From Fulvivirga imtechensis AK7 (lineage in GTDB: Bacteria > Bacteroidota > Bacteroidia > Cytophagales > Cyclobacteriaceae): DNA of 43,045 nucleotides. Both the position numbers and the translations under genes were made by a program. Shown here one piece after another: positions 1-8,329 of the stretch. The stretch covers positions 1-43,045 of the forward strand of contig NZ_AMZN01000031.1 in assembly GCF_000331535.1 (NCBI RefSeq), read 5' to 3'. The number at the start of each line of letters is the position of its first letter. The stretch's first letter is position 1. Under the pieces are notes generated by a model. That model ran no database searches. It saw only the letters and a list, made by a program, of their open reading frames with translations, and had not been told where the DNA came from.

Positions 1-494
1 AGCCAAACTAAAGAGTCCCGATAATTATAATAATTATCGGGATCACTACGATGAAAATACCTGCCTTATAACTTAGTAAGGTCCTTCGTTACCTACCAAT
101 GACAAGTTTTCATGCTGATAGTCAGATGATAGCATCTTATTGCTCAGTTTGTAACTTTTGTGGCTATTTTGATTTTTCATTGCATGTCTTTACTTTTTTG
201 TCTTGACACAAAAAAGTAATAAATCCCAAAGGTCCAAAGGACTCCTGTGGAGGATACCTATGTGAAAAAGTCAAGGCTGTGAGCAAATGGCTAAATTTCA
301 ATCCCTGTGATGACAGATCACAAACTCGCCCGGTTGTCATCGGTCACAAACAGTGTGATTTACAAAGTACGTGTTGCATTGAAATACTTAACGCCATTTG
401 CTCAAGGCCGTTCGGGTAACTGTCATTATCCACAAAATCAACTAAAAAGTTGTTGGCTACCTCGGGATGTTCTTTTGAGACAGCTCCAAATATT
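1..494. other. Gene-free region with three inverted repeats
   Basis: I find no convincing gene here. The only open frame (307-498) has no recognisable domain and lies inside an inverted repeat. Visible structure: a perfect palindrome with 13-bp arms at 16-42 (TCCCGATAATTAT, one central base, then its complement); a hairpin with 10-bp arms at 192-201 and 208-217 (ACTTTTTTGT / ACAAAAAAGT); and a larger inverted repeat at 280-404, listed separately. This looks like repeat-derived intergenic DNA. Confidence 0.7.
280..404. repeat. Inverted-repeat element, two-block arms
   Basis: The left arm (280-302) carries TGAGCAAATGGC, three spacer bases and ATTTCAAT. The right arm (378-404) carries the complement of both blocks, separated by seven bases. 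Both blocks pair perfectly, 12 and 8 bp. The roughly 75-bp centre is non-coding and holds smaller dyads (GTGAT...ATCAC near 308-321). This could be a small non-autonomous element or a structured RNA. No target duplication was identified. Confidence 0.55.
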
Positions 495-2417
495 CTAAAG
501 GCTGGTAATGTTTTCCTCGACCAATTCTCCGGCTTTATACACTTCTTCTCTGATCTTTATGCCCAGTTCGTTATAAAACTCCTGAACGCCATCTTTCTTG
601 CCATTGGCAAAATTAATAGAGCTTTCTAACAGACCATTTTCATAGTACCAGTACCAGATCCCACTTTGTTTGCCATTTTCATAATACCCTTCGATATTTA
701 ATGTCCCCGAAGGAAAATATCCTTTGTAAGTGCCATGAAACCTTCCGTTTTTATAGTTTGCTTCTATCAGTAATGCACTGTTGGTGTTGTAAGTATGCCA
801 TAAGCCTTGTCGGTAACCCTTGATTAGTTTGCCTTCTTGATATAAACCATTCTCAATGCCAAAATTTGTAACGTTACCTGTTCCGTTTTTAATAACAATA
901 TTACCCGTATCATCCCAATATTTATCGATGACAAAGATTTCTTCTTCGTCAAATTCTCCTTCGGCCTGCAGAGTGCCATTATCATGGAAAATTTTCCATA
1001 CACCTATTTTTTTGCCATCTTTAACGGTTCCTGTTTGGGCTATTTTATTATTAGAAAAGTAAGTATTAAAAATACCGTTGCCTTCGGCCACCAATATTTC
1101 ACCGGTTGGCGACCAGCAGTTAATGATCCGCTGTTTTTCATCGTGATATTCAAGTTCCCTTGATTTTTGACCATTGTCATAGTAGTAGGTCGTTTTTCCG
1201 GATAATACCCCTTTGTCGTAGCTTTCTTCTGAACTCCGTTTTCCGTTTTCATAGAAGTAGTCCCAGTTTCCTGTAAGCTTGTCTCTGAGAAATTTACCCC
1301 GGCCGGCAAGGCGACCACTTTCATGCCTAATGATCCACCATCCATCCTTTCTTCCATTGTTGTAGGCCCCTGAGTCAGCCACAAATCCATTGCTGTAATA
1401 ATTGATCCAGACTCCATGTGGGATTCCGGTTGAATAGTGGCCTTCTTTGGTCATAATACTGCCTTCATACCAGGTCCATTTCCCATTCTCCAGCCCATTT
1501 TCGTAGTTTCCTTTGAGGGTAATGTTTTCATTTTCATCATAATATGTCCAGGGGCCGTTGACCACACCATCTACAAGTTCTCCTTCAGACATCTTAGCCC
1601 CGCTTTCGTAGTAGTAGGTTTGCAAGCCGTTAACACCACCACGAAGACCAAAGAATAACCCAGACAGGCCCACGAAAATGACTGCTACCAATGGTGTTCG
1701 CAACTTATGGTTGGCCGGATAGGGAATGAATTCCGGTGACTTTTTCAATAGTGCCAGCTCTTCAAATGAAAGTTTTCTGAAAGCAAAATTATAACCTTCA
1801 GCAACTGCAATTCCATAAAATATCAGGTCAATAGGGCTAAAAGTCTCCTCAAAAATGGCAACCAGAAGATTGGTATTTAAAAGCTTAAAAGCATCAAATA
1901 ATCCAATGGACTGATATTCAGCTAAAAACCATACCTGAGTAAAGAGATTACCCAGGAGACACCCAAGCAGGGCGTAGATTGCACCAATTATCCCATATGT
2001 TTTGTCTATACCAGAGCCAAAGAAACGTACTCCGAAACCGACAATTAGCCCTACGCCTATGGCCATAAAGCCTATCTGGTAATTTGTAGCAACTGTAATT
2101 GTTGCCCATAAAACAGCACCCAATAATGCAGCAGCCAAACCTCCGATGAGGGCAAATAGCATATCCTGCGTTTCACGCAATCGCTCTATAGTGTCTGCGT
2201 CCAGTTGCTCTATAATTTCTATAGGTTTGGCCTCTTGTACGGGGGTGGTTTTCTGTTCTTCCTGATAAGCGGCCTCTATTTCGTCTTTAATAAAGTCATT
2301 GCAGGAGTATTCAAATGTAGCCACATCGCCTGTAAGCTTACAAACGATGCCCTTTTGCATATCCATTTGCCTGTTTTGGCAAATTTTGCAAAATTCAAGT
2401 TGTTCTTGTCGTTTCAA
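495..2417 (-). CDS. Membrane protein with N-terminal cysteine motif and MORN-type (YwqK-like) repeats
   Basis: 640 aa. The first 45 residues hold four cysteines, C10-x2-C13-x12-C26-x12-C39, which looks like a small metal-binding module. Residues about 85-215 are strongly hydrophobic (several membrane segments), and another segment lies near 243-262. From about 270 to the end there are many repeats of the type YYENGxxxGxWxWYYENG, the MORN/YwqK antitoxin-like repeat common in Bacteroidota. The start is TTG. An in-frame stop lies just upstream, and the next Met (residue 18) would delete the first cysteine pair, so TTG is preferred. The function is unknown; MORN repeats often bind membranes or proteins. 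The YwqK antitoxin name for this repeat does not by itself imply a toxin partner, and none is adjacent. It is transcribed away from the carotenoid oxygenase gene. Confidence 0.8.
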   Translation of the reverse strand: MKRQEQLEFCKICQNRQMDMQKGIVCKLTGDVATFEYSCNDFIKDEIEAAYQEEQKTTPVQEAKPIEIIEQLDADTIERLRETQDMLFALIGGLAAALLGAVLWATITVATNYQIGFMAIGVGLIVGFGVRFFGSGIDKTYGIIGAIYALLGCLLGNLFTQVWFLAEYQSIGLFDAFKLLNTNLLVAIFEETFSPIDLIFYGIAVAEGYNFAFRKLSFEELALLKKSPEFIPYPANHKLRTPLVAVIFVGLSGLFFGLRGGVNGLQTYYYESGAKMSEGELVDGVVNGPWTYYDENENITLKGNYENGLENGKWTWYEGSIMTKEGHYSTGIPHGVWINYYSNGFVADSGAYNNGRKDGWWIIRHESGRLAGRGKFLRDKLTGNWDYFYENGKRSSEESYDKGVLSGKTTYYYDNGQKSRELEYHDEKQRIINCWSPTGEILVAEGNGIFNTYFSNNKIAQTGTVKDGKKIGVWKIFHDNGTLQAEGEFDEEEIFVIDKYWDDTGNIVIKNGTGNVTNFGIENGLYQEGKLIKGYRQGLWHTYNTNSALLIEANYKNGRFHGTYKGYFPSGTLNIEGYYENGKQSGIWYWYYENGLLESSINFANGKKDGVQEFYNELGIKIREEVYKAGELVEENITSL

Positions 2418-2494
2418 AGTGAATTGAAATTATATAAAATATTATAAATAAACTTACAGTATAGTGAAGATTATTATTTTCGGCAAGTAAAAAA

Positions 2495-2506
2495 TGATTT
2501 AAATCT
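2495..2506. promoter_or_regulatory. Near-match TGAT-N4-ATCA palindrome
   Basis: Reads TGAT-TTAA-ATCT, one mismatch from the palindrome seen elsewhere in this window. It lies 46 bp before the ATG of the carotenoid oxygenase gene. The weak match and AT-rich setting make it a low-confidence operator. Confidence 0.25.
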
Positions 2507-2552
2507 TACAAAGCCTGGTGCAACATTTACAGAAAAATCTTGTTTGACTCAT

Positions 2553-3995
2553 ATGTCAAAGGCCGAATATAGCATTGGATTTCAAAGTCAGGAAAATGAA
2601 ATAGTGCATAATGAACTTCCTGTACAGGGTGCATGGCCTGAGTGGCTCAGCGGAAGCTTATTAAGAACCGCCCCTTCTAAATTTGAAGTGGGTAACAGTA
2701 GGTACCGTCATTGGTTCGATGGGCTAGCCATGCTTCATAAGTTTACCTTTAGCCGCACCAATGTAAGCTATGCCTGCAAGCTGCTGGAAAGCCGGGCGTA
2801 TAAAAAAGCTGTTGAAAAGAACCGGATCATATATGGTGAATTTGGCACTGATCCATGCCTTGATCTTTTTGGTAAGGTGTTTTCATTCTTCAGCGGGCCC
2901 GACCCTACGGATAACGGAAGCATTAATATCAATTTGTGTGGCGAGAGTCTTGTGGCAGTTACCGAAACACCAAAACCCGTGGCAATTGGTATGGATGATC
3001 TTCGAACCATAGGTCCGGTGGGCATCAAAGGTAACGTCAGAGGACATCTTACCGTTGTGCATCCCCATTATGACCGTGAGGGCACATTGTTTAGCTTTAT
3101 CACGAAATTTGGACCTGCAAGCAAGTATAAGGTGTATTCTCAGCAGCTCAACAGCAGAGAAAGACGGCTTGTTGGTACCGTTACTACTGACAAGCCTGCA
3201 TACATGCATAGTTTTGGCATGACTGAGCGATACATTATACTAACCGAATTTCCTCTGGTAACTAATGTGCTGAAGCTTCGATTTGGTGGCAGATCATTTA
3301 TCGAGAACTATAAGTGGCAAAAGGAGAGAGGTACAAGAATACATTTGATCGATAAGAAGAACGGAGCGATAAAGTCTTTTGATACAACATCTTTTTTTGC
3401 TTTTCACCATGTCAACGCATTTGAACAGGAGGATGATGTTGTGTTTGATATTGTGGCATATAAAGATGCTACTGTAATTGATGAATTGTACCTGGATCAT
3501 TTGCGATCAGGGGAGCGATTATCTGCTACAACAGAACTATGGCGGTACAGACTCAATACCGCAGAAAAGACTGTTTCCAGAACCGTGATAACGAGGGTGC
3601 CCATAGAGTTGCCAAGGATTAATTATTGGCAGGTAAGTGGCAGAGTTTACCAGTATGTTTACGGGGTAGGTACTACCGTCAGGGGTAATTTTATTGATAA
3701 CATCAGCAAAGTAAATGTATCTAACGGGCACGTGGTAATTTGGCGTGAGGCACACTGCTACCCTGGTGAGCCTGTATTTGTCGCACGTCCGAATGCAAAA
3801 AATGAAGACGATGGTATACTGCTGTCTATTGTATTAAATACCAATACAAAGACGTCATTTTTGTTGATCCTTGATGCGAAGAATCTCAGGGAGTTAGCCC
3901 GGGTGCTGGTACCGCAGCATATTACATTCGGATTTCACGGTCAGTATATTGATAGCAAAGAGCCGGAAGAGATAATAAAGACCATTCACAGTTAA
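2553..3995 (+). CDS. Carotenoid oxygenase family protein (RPE65/CCD superfamily)
   Basis: 480 aa from the ATG; a TTG nine bases upstream is also open. The protein should be a non-haem iron(II) dioxygenase that cleaves a carotenoid or apocarotenoid (or stilbenoid) double bond. The four family iron ligands are visible: H170 in VVHPHYD, H219 in MHSFGMTERY, H285/H286 in FFAFHHVNAFE, and H462 in FGFHG near the C terminus. The N-terminal PEWLSGSLLRTAP and HWFDGLAMLH motifs and a TETPKP second-shell glutamate also match. Length is normal for the family. No carotenoid synthesis or rhodopsin gene lies nearby, so the substrate cannot be inferred. It stands alone between a divergent MORN protein and a small lipoprotein. 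Confidence 0.92.
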   Translation: MSKAEYSIGFQSQENEIVHNELPVQGAWPEWLSGSLLRTAPSKFEVGNSRYRHWFDGLAMLHKFTFSRTNVSYACKLLESRAYKKAVEKNRIIYGEFGTDPCLDLFGKVFSFFSGPDPTDNGSININLCGESLVAVTETPKPVAIGMDDLRTIGPVGIKGNVRGHLTVVHPHYDREGTLFSFITKFGPASKYKVYSQQLNSRERRLVGTVTTDKPAYMHSFGMTERYIILTEFPLVTNVLKLRFGGRSFIENYKWQKERGTRIHLIDKKNGAIKSFDTTSFFAFHHVNAFEQEDDVVFDIVAYKDATVIDELYLDHLRSGERLSATTELWRYRLNTAEKTVSRTVITRVPIELPRINYWQVSGRVYQYVYGVGTTVRGNFIDNISKVNVSNGHVVIWREAHCYPGEPVFVARPNAKNEDDGILLSIVLNTNTKTSFLLILDAKNLRELARVLVPQHITFGFHGQYIDSKEPEEIIKTIHS

Positions 3996-4062
3996 TGTTG
4001 CTTCAATACTTTCCAACCAATTGGCCAGAGTTAGTGTCATATATGAAATGACAATAATGCTG

Positions 4063-4446
4063 ATGAAAAAGACATACCATTTTATAATTGTGGCTTTTGT
4101 AACTCTTGGCCTGTGGAGCTGCGAATCGGAGGCCATCGAAGTAAATAAGTCTTGCACTTACAATGCAACCATAAAAGATCTGAGTGGTCTGGATGGGTGC
4201 GGGTATCTGTTTATGCTTGAAAATGGTGATTACCTGGAGCCTGTCTGGCGCTGGGGCTTTTGTGGTACACCACCTCTGCCTGAAGGCGCTACCGAAGACC
4301 CTTTGTGGGACTTTCAGTTTGAAGATGGCAAGAAACTGAGGCTGGGATTTGAATACACTAACAACTATGGGTCTTCCTGTATGAAAGGAAAAACGGTGAT
4401 CATCACTTGCCTGGAAACGATAGATGATGATTCGCCAGAATTATAA
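4063..4446 (+). CDS. Small hypothetical lipoprotein
   Basis: 127 aa from the chosen ATG (MKKTYHF...). Other in-frame starts are ATG 4048 and 4057 and TTG 4021; none has a clear ribosome site. I chose 4063 because it gives a classic signal with two lysines, a hydrophobic core and C20 in a loose lipobox (L-W-S-C). The mature part is cysteine-containing and acidic at the end, with TYNATIKDLSGLDGCGYLF and an EPVW segment. It resembles a Bacteroidota family of small exported lipoproteins with no assigned function. It follows the carotenoid oxygenase gene by 67 bp and may share its transcript. Confidence 0.7.
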   Translation: MKKTYHFIIVAFVTLGLWSCESEAIEVNKSCTYNATIKDLSGLDGCGYLFMLENGDYLEPVWRWGFCGTPPLPEGATEDPLWDFQFEDGKKLRLGFEYTNNYGSSCMKGKTVIITCLETIDDDSPEL

Positions 4447-4629
4447 ATACGCTTTCTTAAAAACTACGAACCTAGTGTGTCCAGTGTTAATTAAACGAAC
4501 TAAAATCTTTGATTATACTTTGTTTTTTCTAGGTAAATTTTTGGGTAATTAGTATTCTACACGCCAGTGTCGGCAATGTCTCTTTATGCAACTTTCTGCA
4601 GTTGCACAGGAGACATTGACTCCATTAAT

Positions 4630-5109
4630 TTACTCAGGCCATTGGATGTTATCTTCATCGTCAAACAAAGGGCCAAACTGTATTTCCGATAGCTCCTCTT
4701 CATCGAGCCAGAAATTAACCTCAACCTCATCAGCGGATATAAGCTTGTGGTCAGGGCTTTCAGCAGATGACCAATCCTCGAAGTTAAGCGGTCCCAGTTC
4801 CAGCGTTTCCAGCCTTTTAATGAGGTCATTTCTGTTGAGGCCGATCAGGCGCTGCCCTTTTATGGTAGCTTCTGGTGAGCTCAGGGCGATAGAAACAAGC
4901 CGCCAGTTCTCTTCTTCATCAAAAGAAAGAGAAAGCTCTAAATTGTCGTAGTGCCAGGTTTCGCTCAGCTCGCCCTCCTCTGACTCATAGGCATAGGTTT
5001 CTACTTCATCCGGTTCCCCGATAATATCTTTTACCTGTGCGGTGCTCATTCCAAATTTGATCTGGCCTAATCCTCGGCCCGGCTTGATCTCGTGTACATT
5101 GGTGCTCAT
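4630..5109 (-). CDS. Acidic hypothetical protein with SmpA/OmlA-like N-terminal motif
   Basis: 159 aa, very rich in Glu and Asp. The N-terminal stretch GLGQIKFGMSTAQVKDIIG resembles the BamE/SmpA-type sequence in which a helix follows a GxxFGMS turn and precedes a G-x-P loop (GEPDE). There is no signal peptide and no lipobox, so it is probably cytoplasmic. Similar soluble proteins occur as orphan or immunity-like genes, but nothing here shows a toxin partner. Function unknown. It is convergent with the lipoprotein at 4063-4446. Confidence 0.72.
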   Translation of the reverse strand: MSTNVHEIKPGRGLGQIKFGMSTAQVKDIIGEPDEVETYAYESEEGELSETWHYDNLELSLSFDEEENWRLVSIALSSPEATIKGQRLIGLNRNDLIKRLETLELGPLNFEDWSSAESPDHKLISADEVEVNFWLDEEELSEIQFGPLFDDEDNIQWPE

Positions 5110-5259
5110 GCTGATTTTTAAGTTATAAAACGCAAAGTTTATGTAAATAAATGATAAATGCAGCGTAAATCAGGAAATTGTATGCGTTGACATTTTACAG
5201 AAAGCCTGATTACCTGAGTCGATTTTATAGAAATCAATATATTTACGATATATAAAGAA

Positions 5260-5445
5260 TTGTTAACACCTATTGTTGAGGACAAAGTGGTCGTGGAGCT
5301 AAAAGCTGTTGTCAAGTTAGAAGATGCTCACCTTGCCCAGGGAAAGAATTATACAGTAGCCTACGACTTCCCCAGAGGTTTGTTAATCAATTTTGGAGGC
5401 AGGAGCCTGGAATATAAGTTATTATTTAATCCAAAATACAATTGA
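5260..5445 (+). pseudogene. GxxExxY family protein, C-terminal remnant
   Basis: 61 codons match the C-terminal half of the GxxExxY family: VEDKVVVELKAV is followed by HLAQGKNY and ends with GLLINFGGRSLEYK. The intact family is about 120-130 aa and has its naming motif near the N terminus, which is absent here. The apparent start is only a TTG inside the domain, and I found no upstream fragment. I therefore call it a 5'-truncated relic. Family members are thought to bind or process nucleic acid, and they often sit beside repetitive hairpin DNA, as this one does. Confidence 0.7.
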
Positions 5446-5452
5446 GTTGAAA

Positions 5453-5738
5453 TTGTCTGGATCAGAAATAGAGGATTTCAGAATTTTGGGGAAGGAGCAT
5501 AGAGCTGGGTCTGTAGATTTGACTGGATACTGTCGAAGAAAGACTAGCCCAAATCCTGATCATCCTGTCATTCTAAAATTCTGTATCATATAGAGGGTGG
5601 TAAAACTGTCTGTATCAGGATTTACAGGATTGCAGAATTTGGGGAAGGAGCATTAAGCTCGGTCTGTAGATTTGATAGGTATTGTCGAAGAAAGACTGAC
5701 CTAAATCCTGGTCATCCTGTCATTCTAAAATTCTGCTC
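5453..5738. repeat. Two tandem hairpin repeats of about 135 bp downstream of the GxxExxY relic
   Basis: Copies at about 5453-5587 and 5606-5738 align over their whole length with scattered mismatches. Both contain GTCTGTAGATTTGA, TGTCGAAGAAAGACT and TCATCCTGTCATTCT. Each copy can fold: CAGAATTTT near its start pairs with AAAATTCTG near its end, and AGGATTT pairs with AAATCCT. The stretch 5446-5815 has no gene. These look like a small mobile or structured element associated with the GxxExxY gene. Confidence 0.7.
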
Positions 5739-5815
5739 CGGGACGAATAAGGAAGTATAACCATCATTCCCTCCATATTGTTCTATACCTATAACGCAAT
5801 CTCAAATTTCAGCCT

Positions 5816-7771
5816 ATGAATAATTCACTCAATGTAACTCAAAAGCTCATTTCTTCGCACTTATTATCAGGTGAAATGGTGTCTGGTAGTGAGATTGGAC
5901 TGAAAATTGACCAAACGCTCACTCAGGATGCAACCGGCACAATGGTAATGCTTGAGTTGGAAGCTATGGGCATAGAAACTGCTAAAACTGAACTATCTGT
6001 TCAATATGTAGATCACAACCTTATACAGGCAGACTACAGAAATGCCGATGACCATATTTTCCTCAAGTCTGCCGCTCAGCGGTTCGGGCTTTGGTATAGC
6101 AGACCGGGGAATGGTGTTAGTCATCCTGTACATATGGAGAGGTTTGGAGTTCCCGGGAAAACACTGGTAGGTTCCGATAGCCATACACCCGCTGCCGGTG
6201 GCATGGGTATGCTGGCCATAGGAGCCGGAGGACTTGATGTGGCTTTTGCAATAGCCGGAGAACCTTTATATATAAAAATGCCTCAAATATTAGGAGTTAA
6301 ACTGACTGGCCAGTTGCCGGACTGGGTGAGTGCCAAAGATGTTGTGTTGGAGATGTTGCGCAGGTATGATGTAAAGGGCTGCCGCGGTATGATCATTGAG
6401 TATTATGGGCCAGGACTTAAAAGCCTGAGCGCGATGGACAGACATGTGATTGCCAATATGGGTACGGAAATGGGGGCAACGACCACGGTATTCCCGTCAG
6501 ATGACGCGATTAAACGGTTCCTTCGCTCACAAGAGCGGGAAGATGATTGGAAAGAAATAGTGCCTGATCCCGAGGCTCATTATGATCTTACGGATGAGGT
6601 TGATCTATCAGACCTGGAGCCTATGATTGCCTGCCCCAGTAGCCCCGGTAATGTAGTAAGGGTTAAAGATGTAGCGGGCAAACCCATTGCACAGGCAGTA
6701 GTGGGTTCATCAGCCAACCCGGGGATCCGTGATTTTTGGGTGGTAGGAGAGATCCTTAAAGAGAAGAATGTACATCCTGATGTATCATTGGACATTAACC
6801 CTACTTCAAGGCAGGTAGTTCAAAATCTTATCGATACTTCTTCATTTCCAAGTCTTTTCAGATCAGGAGCACGCTTTCATCAGGCCGGGTGTATGGGTTG
6901 CATAGGCATGGGGCAGGCGCCTGCCTCCGGAAAGATCAGCCTGCGTACAGTGCCGCGTAATTTCCCCGGCAGATCAGGCACGCTGGATGACCAGGTGTAT
7001 CTCTGCAGCCCTGAAACGGCAGCAGCTTCGGCCCTTACAGGAAAAATTACGGACCCGAGAGACCTTCAGGAGCTTTACAATATGGAATACCCGCGCTATA
7101 AGTATCCGGAAAGGGAGATCGTTAATAAGGATATGTTATTAGCCCCACCGAAAGACGGGCGGGGTATATCGCTTGAAAAAGGAAAAAATATAAAAACCTT
7201 CCCCGAATTTTCTTCATTGGAAAACAGCAGGAGAGTTCCGGTGATCCTTAAAATGGGTGATAACATCTCCACCGATGAAATTTTAAAGGCAGGAGTTAAA
7301 GTATTGGCGCTGCGCAGCAATATTCCCGAGATCAGCAGATGGGCCTATGCTGTAATAGATGAAAACTTCTATGATCATGCGAAAGAGGCGCAGGATAAAT
7401 TCGGAGGGCATATAGTGGTAGCCGGGGAAAATTATGCTCAGGGATCAAGCCGTGAACATGCAGCCATTGCCCCGAAATACCTGGGGCAGGTGGCGGTTCT
7501 GGCTAAAAGTTACGCCCGCCTGGGGTGGCAAAACCTGATCAACTTTGGGATTATACCCTTTGAATTTGCTAATGCGGATGACTATGATCATATAGCTACC
7601 GGTGATGTCATGCGCCTGGACAACCTGGTGGATAGCTTTAAAAACAATGAAAAACACTATGCTGTTAATGAAACTAAAGGGCTTACCTGTGAATTAAAAC
7701 ACAGCCTCAGCGAGCGGCAGGTAAAAATGATCTTAGTTGGTGGCGTGATCAACCATTTTCGAAAACAATGA
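5816..7771 (+). CDS. Aconitate hydratase
   Basis: 651 aa. It should interconvert citrate and isocitrate in the TCA cycle using a [4Fe-4S] cluster. Visible landmarks are TLTQDATGT and SYVDHN-like VQYVDHN near residues 35-70, GSDSHTPAAGG at 119-129, the cluster pair C359-M-G-C362, and the C-terminal swivel motif AQGSSREHAAI. Length fits the compact bacterial aconitase branch that lies between isopropylmalate isomerase and large AcnA. At the usual first cluster-cysteine position (GSCTN) this protein reads GSSANPG (297-303), so only two canonical ligands are present; I believe this is shared by relatives but could not check. It appears to be a single-gene unit. Confidence 0.93.
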   Translation: MNNSLNVTQKLISSHLLSGEMVSGSEIGLKIDQTLTQDATGTMVMLELEAMGIETAKTELSVQYVDHNLIQADYRNADDHIFLKSAAQRFGLWYSRPGNGVSHPVHMERFGVPGKTLVGSDSHTPAAGGMGMLAIGAGGLDVAFAIAGEPLYIKMPQILGVKLTGQLPDWVSAKDVVLEMLRRYDVKGCRGMIIEYYGPGLKSLSAMDRHVIANMGTEMGATTTVFPSDDAIKRFLRSQEREDDWKEIVPDPEAHYDLTDEVDLSDLEPMIACPSSPGNVVRVKDVAGKPIAQAVVGSSANPGIRDFWVVGEILKEKNVHPDVSLDINPTSRQVVQNLIDTSSFPSLFRSGARFHQAGCMGCIGMGQAPASGKISLRTVPRNFPGRSGTLDDQVYLCSPETAAASALTGKITDPRDLQELYNMEYPRYKYPEREIVNKDMLLAPPKDGRGISLEKGKNIKTFPEFSSLENSRRVPVILKMGDNISTDEILKAGVKVLALRSNIPEISRWAYAVIDENFYDHAKEAQDKFGGHIVVAGENYAQGSSREHAAIAPKYLGQVAVLAKSYARLGWQNLINFGIIPFEFANADDYDHIATGDVMRLDNLVDSFKNNEKHYAVNETKGLTCELKHSLSERQVKMILVGGVINHFRKQ

Positions 7772-7791
7772 TTGGATGCATACCAGGGAAG

Positions 7792-7803
7792 TGATGAAAA
7801 TCA
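7792..7803. promoter_or_regulatory. TGAT-N4-ATCA palindrome (FNR/CRP-like operator)
   Basis: TGAT-GAAA-ATCA, an exact match to the window-wide palindrome, lies between aconitase and the lipoprotein gene at 7906, ending 102 bp before its ATG. Likely an activator site for the lipoprotein/CDP-alcohol transferase/flavodoxin group. Confidence 0.55.
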
Positions 7804-7905
7804 TGGAACGTAAGGATAAGCATCATACCTGTTAGATGTTTGAATAAGTAATATTGTTATCAGAACAAGGGCCGGAAATGATTCTCAGGCCAAAAACCTA
7901 CCACT

Positions 7906-8322
7906 ATGAAAAGAATACTGATAACCGCAGGCTTAACAGGGTTAATATTGATCATAGGGGGATGTGCTTCTACCGGTCTCACAACCTCTAGTCATTTGAC
8001 CAACGTTGAACTCAGAGAACCAAATTTTAAAATTGTGGCTACGAATGTTTCTGGTGAGGCCTCATCAGGAGCGGTTTTTGGGGTGAGTTATGGTCTGGGG
8101 ATGGCTACTACCCAGGTCGCGTTGATACCCTTGAGTAATAACCGGTTGCTTTACAAAACGGCTATGCAAAATTTGTGGAACAACTTTGAATCAGCGAATG
8201 GCAAACCTGTTGACCGGAAGCTGGCTTTGGTCAATGTTAGGTACGATTCCGAGTCTTTAAATTTATTCTTCTATACCAAAGTGACAACTGTGGTAGTTGC
8301 GGATGTGGTTGAATTTCAATAG
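7906..8322 (+). CDS. DUF6567-like lipoprotein
   Basis: 138 aa with a clear lipoprotein signal: MKR, a hydrophobic core, and C20 in the lipobox I-G-G-C. The mature part contains SHLTNVELREPNFKIVATNV, then a glycine-rich GVFGVSYGLG turn. This resembles the small Bacteroidota lipoprotein family I know as DUF6567; the assignment is from memory. The function is unknown. It probably heads a transcript with the CDP-alcohol transferase (8 bp gap) and the flavodoxin, downstream of an FNR-like palindrome. Confidence 0.75.
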   Translation: MKRILITAGLTGLILIIGGCASTGLTTSSHLTNVELREPNFKIVATNVSGEASSGAVFGVSYGLGMATTQVALIPLSNNRLLYKTAMQNLWNNFESANGKPVDRKLALVNVRYDSESLNLFFYTKVTTVVVADVVEFQ

Positions 8323-8329
8323 TAACGAT

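Noticed and set aside
307-498. Open frame of 63 codons on the plus strand
   Set aside because: It crosses an inverted repeat, has no recognisable domain and runs into the end of the MORN gene on the other strand.
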